Assembly (NCBI GenBank): GCA_963691655.1
Contig: OY829329.1
Location: forward strand, 63,544,852-63,608,851
Direction: 5' to 3'
DNA length: 64,000 nt
Origin: Toxonevra muliebris
Taxonomy: Eukaryota > Arthropoda > Insecta > Diptera > Pallopteridae
The notes under the pieces are model-generated. The model saw nothing but the letters and a program-made list of their open reading frames with translations, was not told the DNA's origin and did no database searches. The position numbers were made by a program, and so were the translations under genes. Positions 57,360 to 64,000 of this stretch are shown here, in pieces (positions within the stretch are counted from its first letter, which is position 1; each line of letters opens with the position of its first letter).

Positions 57360-58250
57360 CGACTGATGAACCAGAAAGTATGAATTACAACGCTGATTAG
57401 AAACCCTTCCTTTATCAGTCGCATTTTCACTGAAAAGCGCCATCTTCTGGTGGCACTGGGCAAATCAAAAGTTTTCGATACGGTGAACTATGCTGCCCTT
57501 CTACAGGATGTCCCGAATATTCACTCCCACAGTCTACCAAAATATGGCTGGCGAGCTAATTGAGTCGAATTTAGAGGTATCAACTCAAAACACAGACAAG
57601 TAAATTAGGGTGTCCCGCAACTTAGCGTTCTGTCCCCTATCCTCTTTAATCACTACATTGACAAACTGCCACCACCGCTAAGTCAACGTCAAACTGGTGA
57701 CGACTGCACAATTCTCGCAACAGGCAGCAACATCGTCTCACTCTGCTATGGCATAAATCAGTACCTGGATCGCAGGAAACCATATCCCAATAGTGAAGTA
57801 CCCAAAAATCATCGGGGTAACCATCTACGGTCTTCTAACTTTAGCGGAAGACGCTAAAAATCTGCGGAACCGTCTAAGAGAGAGGAACAACGTACTGAAA
57901 GCGTGAGCTGAAAGTAATGGAGGCAAGGAAAAGGAGACCACATACAAGGCGACAAAAAGGTCAGTCGCAAACTACGCTGCCCCAGTATGGTCTCTCACAA
58001 TTAGCGATACGCAATGGGGTGGTCTACAAGTGTGCCGAAATGCTGCTCTACACATAGCTACGGGCTGACATCTGATGTCAGACGAGAACCACCTACACGA
58101 AAAAACGAAAATGCTGAAATAAGGGAACACAGTGAGCTCCTCATTCCTCCTGGCATGCCACACAACAGACCACCCGAACTGCGTACTAATCAGACAAGAC
58201 CTTCCACGCAGAACCATACGAATATACTTCAAATACTTCAAAGATATACA
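57360..58250 (+). pseudogene. Decayed LINE reverse transcriptase (Jockey-like style)
   Basis: Plus-strand frames, with many shifts and stops, read VALGKSKVFDTVNYAALLQD (first RT Asp), GVPQLSVLSPILFNHYIDK (QG motif altered), then GDDCTILATGSNI, where the YADD box is reduced to GDD. Farther on come PKIIGVTIYGLL, SVANYAAPVWSLTISDTQWG and VCRNAALHIATG. The order matches the RT and thumb of Jockey/CR1-like LINEs. The frame is thoroughly broken, so this is an old copy. Ends are approximate. Confidence 0.75.
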
Positions 58251-59470
58251 TACTTCAAAGATAGCATCAGGAGATTTACTGACCAACCCTCACTCGATTC
58301 TACAACCTATACTTCATCAAATAACCCTCTAGTTCCCAAATTTTTGATTAATAAAAAAAAAAACCGGAATTGATTAATATTGGCGTAAAAATTATAAACT
58401 GATTTAAAAACCCAAAAAAAAAAAAATAATGGGCGTGATTTTATGAAGTGTGAAAGTTTGAACGCCTAAAACTATTTGTTGTTAAATGAGCTTTTTATCA
58501 ATTTGTTTTAAGTAATTAAATATTTTATCTCAGCTATCCATAGCCAGTTTTTTTTCTGGATAGTATGACGGGAAGTGTTTTATTTATTTTTTTTATTTTT
58601 TTCACTTTTATCTCAAATACTATCAAAATAATTAATTTTCCCATTTTTCACAAATTTTTGACTTTGACTGTTGCTAACTTCTGTAATACGCATCATAGCT
58701 CATAACTAATGCATTTTTTTGAAAAAAAAAATTTGAAATCTTGGTTATTTGTTTTCTTCGACATGAGGTTTGACTACGGATTCAAAAAGAGAAGGTGATA
58801 CTGAGGAGCACTCCTGCATTCATAGTTTTTCTAGATCAGTAACTGTTTTTGATTTAAAGTTTCGTCCTGAATCAGTTTGAAAAGTTTAAAAATTAATAAA
58901 AATAGAAAAAATTATCGGATCCTTGTAAAATAAGGCTTGCTTGAACCCCATTTTTTTTTTTAAACGTAACGTGATGGGAAATTTTTGACCTCCAAAAAAA
59001 TTCCATCTTATTAGCAAAACCCATGCAGTTTAGGAGGCAATCTTAAAATATAATTAATTTTTTAACGCATTATTGGTCAGAGCACCACGAAAGATCTCAA
59101 CATCATTCGGGTTCCTTATCATTGATAATGGCTCAAATTCTCAATGATGATCATTTGAAAAAAATGAGCCTCTACTATTTTTGGTAATTTTTTTGAGGTT
59201 GGGTACATCATCAGTAGTGGTAAGTCAATGAGTTAATGAAATTATATCCTTCACGACAAAAAAAAATGCATTAGAATGCACATTGAATAATATTTATTTG
59301 AAAAAATTTAATTTGATTATTCTGTGAATTTTTTGTCAATTTTTCAATTTTTTTGAGGTTAAGATTAAAAAAAATCGGAAAATTTTTCCTAAAATTTTAA
59401 TTTTATAGGGTCCATCAAATGTATCAACGATTTAATTTAGTTTGATAAAAATTATTTATGAATATTTTCT
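58251..59470. other. AT-rich DNA without recognised genes
   Basis: It may be the interior of the element whose end lies at 59513; no left end was found. Confidence 0.4.
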
Positions 59471-59479
59471 TCGAATGAA

Positions 59480-59513
59480 AACCCCCCGAAAAAAATTTCT
59501 GGCTACGGCCCTG
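59480..59513 (-). mobile_element. hAT-like terminus CAGGGCCGTAGCCAGAAA
   Basis: Read on the minus strand from about 59513: CAGGGCCGTAGCCAGAAAT, then T-rich sequence and CGGGGGG. Ends of this kind are common in insect hAT MITEs. The matching left end was not found, so this is a single terminus. Confidence 0.45.
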
Positions 59514-60980
59514 CACCTGAGTAAGAAATTCAGATATACCGCCAAGAGAGACAACAGTGGATCTCATAGGTTTTGATGGTATCAAAATCAGAATAAATAG
59601 TTTTCGTTTTCATTGCAATTGGAACAAAATGTTTAAAATATTCTTTTAAGAATTGTCCTGTTTTTTTTTTTTTTATTTGCTTGTAATAAACTATATGTTT
59701 TTATATATAGTACCAAAGTGTTTCTCAGAATTGGCAATAAGTTGTAGAGATTTCTATGAAAAATGCTCTCAGTCACTAAATTTCTAAGTTATTTGTTTGG
59801 CATAGCTTTAATATTTTGCCGACAAATTCTTAATTCTAAAAAGTAATTCAAATTTCAATATCTGTTTGAGTTTTATTCAAGTATGTACATAAGAAACAAA
59901 AGACAAAATAGCATTTAATTTGGGAATATCCTTTAACACATATGCTGCTCACAATATTCATTTCCTTTATTGAAACAAAACCAAAAAAAAAAAAAAAGAA
60001 AAAAAAAACAAATTGAGTCAAATAAGATGATGAAAAAGAAGTTAAACAACAAAAAAAAAACCCAGAAGTCACAATGCAATATATCAACAATTGAAGTCAA
60101 TTTGCCGACAATCTGTTTAACATCTGAAATGTTTATCTTACAATAATAAAACATGCCTAAGGCAACAAAAATACAATAAAATGAAGAAGCTCAAACAAAA
60201 AAATAAAAATAAAACAGCCCAAAAAATACTGATATATGCACGTATGGGCATATGAATGTATGTATATCAGTAAGTGTACAAATGTACATTTGCTTTCATA
60301 TACATATCTGCATACGATGCAATGAAAAAAGGGAAAAGGATTGTTCAAATGTTTTTGTATATGACACGAATTTCATATGATTTTAACAGTTTCTTCTTGC
60401 GTTTTGTATTGTGGCAGGAAGAAACACACAAATATCCTTGAATTGCCTTGCTTTGACTTTCCTTGTGTCCGTAAGGATGTGACCCATACAATGCATTGAG
60501 GATAGTGTTTTTCATGCACATACACGACGGACACACAAGCCAAAAAACACATGTGCACCACAATGCGAAAATGAAATGAGTAAAAACACTTGAATTTCCA
60601 AAGAACACACATGTGCAACATGAGGAAATAACTTCATATATATGTATATATGTATGTATACAATATTTGCCTCACTCTGTGATGGTCCTCCCTATTATAA
60701 CTTTGATATTTACACTTAATTGATAGTAATTTCTGTAGCAATTGCAACTATACATATACACACAAATGTATGCTTGAAGATGTAAAGAGAAGGAAACGAG
60801 GATTGCGTGTGATTTCAAGCGGCGACAATATGACTCGATTGCAATTTTCATGGAAATTGCCAATACCAAGACATTTATGTGTATATATATATCGGTGCTA
60901 CACTATTATAAATACATATACAGATATGGTCAAAATAATAGTAGTGGCATAAAGAAAAAAAGCAAAAAATATAAATTTTA
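59514..60980. other. AT-rich DNA with ATGTATAT microsatellite words
   Basis: Poly-A runs lie at 59983-60009. Small frames here are low-complexity. No gene supported. Confidence 0.5.
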
Positions 60981-60989
60981 AGTGATATA

Positions 60990-61115
60990 TATATTCTAAA
61001 TATTCCCGAATGAAATCCCCGGGAAAATTTGTTTTTTCCCCTTCTTTTCCTATAAGAATATGGGGGAAAGAAACAAACTTTTCCGGGAATTTCTTTTCTG
61101 GAATATTTAAAATAG
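60990..61115. mobile_element. Foldback element, about 50-bp arms
   Basis: TAAATATTCCCGAATGAAAT, then CCCCGGGAAAATTTGTTT and TTTTCCCC on the left mirror the inverse of the right half (TAAATATTCCAGAAAAGAAA, TTCCCGGAAAAGTTTGTTTC, TTTCCCCC). Only a short AT-rich loop lies between. Confidence 0.65.
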
Positions 61116-61255
61116 GGCTAATTGTGATTGAATATGAATAACAACTTGAAGCCTTGAGTGTCTAAAAGATTGTACGAGTATAAGATAAATATTTTTTATT
61201 TAAGCCCTTTAAAAAAATACAAAAAATTTAAGGCTTTCAGAAACCATTATTTTAT

Positions 61256-61537
61256 ACGACCTCGATAGTCTAGTGGGCTCTAGACTCTCCCCCGGGAGAT
61301 TCGGATTCGATTCCTGTCTTGGTCTGGCAGTTAATTCTTATAATCTTCTTATATTCAGTATCAATATGAAGTGTAGAAGAGAATTGTAAGAAAGTGAACA
61401 AGTACACATCTTGGTAGACAATGGCAAAACCACCAAATTTGCCATATTGCCATTCGGAACCGGCGTTAAACTGTTGGTCCAACCATGTGGTATGACAATG
61501 GGCCGTTCTGGCCTGAGTGCGTCTCTCGACAGCCACT
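61256..61537 (+). mobile_element. SINE-A copy 4 (poly-A end)
   Basis: The head begins ACGACCTCGATAGTCTAGTG, slightly deleted in the D-arm region, with box B GATTCGATTCC near 61305. The body and tail match copy 1 up to CTCGACAGCCACTT, after which there is an A-rich run and no CCTAA repeat. Confidence 0.85.
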
Positions 61538-61702
61538 TAGAAAAAAAAAGAAGACATTTGGACGGTAAAAAAATAAAAGTACCCGAAATAAGCGGTACTT
61601 TTTCGTCTCTTTAAAATATGTTTTTGTTTTATGACCTAAGATGAAAATGTATGAGATCCTTCTAGGATACGCTATCACGAATATCATGAAGAGTATTTCG
61701 AT

Positions 61703-62250
61703 TTATTCAAACCAAAACTCAGATTAGGATAAAAATTCAGACAAAAATCAAACCAAAAGTCTAACGAAAAGACAGACCTTAACTGAAACCAAATTCGGAC
61801 AACAACGAAATTCAGACAAAAACTACATTAAAACTAAATAGAAATTATAAAAAGAAAATTCAGACTACAAATTTACCAAAACTCAGAACAAATTCAAACC
61901 AAAAAACGGATTAAAAGCTATACTTAAAATCAGACCGCAACCATGGACAACATTCAGACCAAAAACTAGACGTCAAATCAGATCAAAATTTAAAACGACA
62001 CTCAAATCAAAAACAGAGCAAAACTCAGAATATATTCAAATAAAAATTCAGAAAAAACTCAGTCCAATTTCGGACCAAAATTTGGATAAAAATTGAAAAC
62101 AGAATTCAGATCGAAAACCCGACGAAATTCATACAAAAATCAAACTAGAACTCGCGCCAAATTCAAACCAAGAATCTGAACAAAATTTAAACCAAACCTC
62201 GGGCAAAAACATGAACTAAAATCCAGACCACATCCAAAAACTAAAAAACC
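61703..62250. repeat. Second AAATTCAGACC-type tandem array
   Basis: Units such as AAACTCAGATTAGG, AATTCAGACAAAAA and CAAACCAAAAGTC repeat irregularly. Same orientation and word set as 24910-26205. Confidence 0.75.
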
Positions 62251-62299
62251 ATTTCAAATTTAATGTACTCCAAGTATATATAATAAACACTTGGGTTGT

Positions 62300-62385
62300 A
62301 GAAAGATTCTTGAACGCTAGAAGCATTCACATTTTGGTGGAGAAACTTCAGCCGCCCCTATAGCCGCTCTCCGTAATCGCCACTG
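62300..62385 (-). mobile_element. hAT-like right terminus beside the second array
   Basis: Inverted CAGTGGCGATTACGGAG ends at 62385. It is the counterpart of the left terminus at 24840 (CAGTGGCGGTTCTAGG). Confidence 0.45.
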
Positions 62386-63095
62386 AGCCAATGGAGCGTA
62401 TAAGCCCTTAAAAATAACTGGTATGATTTTAAAAACCGCTTTTCCTTGTTGATTAAGCAGGTCACTTAAAAAAATAAATTTTTATGAAATTGAAATTTTT
62501 ACTATTTACTTCTATTTTCTATTGTATCCTGGTACAATATATTTTATAGAACATGAACCACTGAGGTTTTGTGAGCTCCAGAGATAACCTGGAGTGGCCT
62601 GCTTGTTGATTAAGCAGGCCACTTAAGAAGATATTTTATAGAACATGAACCACTGAGGTTTTGTGAGCTCCAGAGATAACAGAATAGCAGACGGCACCTG
62701 TAGGGAAATGCAAAGGCAACTAGGAGGTCTACAGAATACGGAATGAAGAGTTTTAATTCTTTAAATACTCTTTTCATTCATGAGCAACCATAAAAATGTA
62801 TGAAATATTCATCGTGATGGGGGAATTATATTTTAATCCCCAGAACCTATCCCCTAAAAGCCGCTAGTGGTCTCGAGCGTTGTTGGTATAGACTAAAAGA
62901 ATCAATTCTAGTAAGTTTTACGATAACTTAGGAGAAATATGAAAGTCATAAGAGCCAGCTGATTGCTAAAAAAAAACCTTAAATAAAAATATATGTTATA
63001 GTATTTTTAATTTGGAAAAATTTTTTCGGAGTTCACACTTCAAATGAATTAATTAAAATTGAATTAAATTCAATTAATAGACTTTAAATGAACAA
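62386..63095. other. AT-rich DNA with a short direct duplication
   Basis: ATATTTTATAGAACATGAAC, followed by CACTGAGGTTTTGTGAGCTC and CAGAGATAAC, occurs at about 62539-62589 and again at about 62630-62680. TTGATTAAGCAGG is also doubled (62449, 62607). A local tandem duplication is likely. No gene. Confidence 0.55.
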
Positions 63096-63131
63096 TAATG
63101 CCAGAAAAATACCGAAAAGTAAAAAATTAGC

Positions 63132-63180
63132 AGATCAGACGATAGTTTCGGAACTCGCTACGGTTCCTCATCAGTGATCT
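63132..63180 (-). ncRNA. Type I hammerhead ribozyme motif, copy 3
   Basis: On the minus strand: stem I AGATCA/TGATCT (six perfect pairs), core CTGATGA (63168-63174), stem II GGAAC/GTTCC with one mismatch before the loop, GAAA (63146-63149), stem III weakened to two pairs, triplet GTC (63138-63140). The upstream flank, with TAGATTGTTGAAAAGAGGG and AACTATCACAAA, matches copy 2. Confidence 0.75.
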
Positions 63181-63215
63181 TTGTGATAGTTCCCTCTTTT
63201 CAACAATCTACATAT

Positions 63216-64000
63216 ATACAGGGTGACAATCGTAAAGTGACGCACACATTTCAGCAGTTATTTTCAAAAGGACGTACTTCCATTAAGTACAATTAAGTGT
63301 TAACATTGCTGAATATATAAGCATTCATTTGAACCCCACCTCATTCAATATAACCTCCTTTAGCCTGCACACATGCCTTCAATCGATCCGGAAATCATAG
63401 AACTGTTCGCCGCAGGACTTCCTGATCAATTTCAGTCCAGGCTTTCTCTAATGAATTTGTCAGCGACTCCAGACTGTGGTGTTTAGATGCACAAGCCTTA
63501 CTCTCTAAAATACTCCAAATAGAGTAGTCCAGTAGAGAAAAATTGTCTTTTATCCACGTTTGCGTTAATTTTACCATGTGGGAAGGTGCAGAATCTTGCT
63601 AGAAAGTCCAGTTTTCATTTCCAAATGTATCTTGGGCCCAGGGAAGAACATGTTCATTTAAAATGCTCCGATAAACAACCTGGTCAATTTTAACACCCTC
63701 TTCAACGAATATTAGAGGGGTTCTGGCATTAGCGGAAACTCCAGCCCAACAGTCCTATTTTGTTGCGATGATGATGTTAGCCACATTCGGTCATTTTGCG
63801 CTGCATTTTGAAATGTTGTTCAACCGTGAAAATTTTTTCATCTGTAAACAAGATATTTTCAACATTTTTTAACACGGAGGAGCGTAGCAACGCCTTGCAT
63901 CTTTGCAGTCGCAAATCTTTCTTTTTTTGTGTCAGATCTTGAGCTTTTCGGAGCTTGTACGGCTTAAGACTAAGCTTTGATTTTGCAATGATTCGCACTG
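63216..64000 (-). mobile_element. Tc1/mariner-superfamily element, 3' end in window, 5' end outside
   Basis: It ends in inverted TACAGGGTGACAATCG at 63216, consistent with a TA target. The transposase is on the minus strand. The rest of the element lies beyond base 64000. Confidence 0.75.
63350..64000 (-). pseudogene. DD37D/DD41D-like transposase, broken and partial
   Basis: From the window edge the minus strand reads RKAQDLTQKKKDLRLQRC, then LFTDEKIFTVEQ with the first catalytic Asp. After a small shift near 63775 comes WAGVSANARTPLIFVEEGV, then NENWTF, a TAG stop where Gln is expected, QDSAPSH with the second Asp, and later SLLDYSIWSILESKAC with the third. Only 21 residues lie between the second and third Asp, against 37-41 in intact relatives; the usual WPP-SPDLNP segment is missing, so about 16-20 codons are deleted. 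The C-terminus (LEKAWTEIDQEVLRRTV) is typical. maT-like or rosa-like clade; cannot be settled here. Confidence 0.8.

Noticed and set aside
57361..57375. ACTGATGAACC as a further hammerhead core
   Set aside because: No GAAA after a pairing stem II and no stem I partner.

Overview
The window looks like AT-rich, non-coding DNA from an insect nuclear genome, most plausibly a higher dipteran such as a tephritid-like fly. The signs are poly-A/T tracts, ATGTATGT-type microsatellites, mariner elements with TA target duplications, tRNA-derived SINEs, RNase H-bearing LINEs and many short inverted-repeat DNA elements. The species is inference. No complete cellular gene was found. The only candidate host coding sequence is a 75-bp exon near 2.34 kb, possibly followed by a 100-bp intron and a short terminal exon. 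The window is therefore best read as a large intron or intergenic desert filled with transposons.

Layout. 0-3 kb: unique AT-rich DNA and the candidate exon. 3.07-5.41 kb: an inverted-repeat DNA element holding two SINEs inserted at one target site. 7.34-8.90 kb: a composite two-headed SINE with a perfect 14-bp target duplication, itself split by a 1.1-kb hAT-like element. 12.2-12.9 kb: LINE remnant. 16.2-17.1 kb: 15-bp GTTCCATTC-type satellite with a strand switch. 18.9-19.6 kb: TIR element. 21.0-22.65 kb: LINE tail, hammerhead ribozyme motif, mariner M1. 24.8-26.7 kb: hAT-like terminus, AAATTCAGACC array and a ~143-bp tandem array. 30.5-32.6 kb: SINE inside an inverted repeat, then mariner M2. 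33.07-33.35 kb: hAT-like MITE. 34.5-37.1 kb: three LINEs nested or abutting. 38.3 kb: another LINE remnant. 42.5-45.1 kb: a palindrome, a hAT-like MITE, a hairpin and mariner M3. 46-49 kb: diverged tandem arrays, a LINE remnant and a second hammerhead motif. 50.6-52.4 kb: irregular tandem array and a 1.45-kb element with long TIRs. 52.5 kb: a third SINE type. 54.4-55.4 kb: a foldback and two tandem MITEs. 57.4-58.25 kb: decayed LINE reverse transcriptase. 59.5-61.5 kb: hAT-like end, foldback, SINE. 61.7-62.4 kb: second AAATTCAGACC array with a hAT-like end. 63.1-64 kb: third hammerhead motif and a Tc1/mariner-superfamily element running off the window.

The most interesting signals are: (1) three copies of a type I hammerhead self-cleaving ribozyme motif inside a short dispersed repeat; (2) a tRNA-Glu-like SINE whose 3' tail matches the 3' end of a recently inserted RNase H LINE in the same window, both ending in CCTAA repeats; (3) a composite SINE that joined a second tRNA-like head and replaced that tail; (4) two mariner copies sharing the same catalytic Asp-to-His change, implying movement in trans. 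All assignments come from reading the sequence and recalling family motifs; no database search was run.
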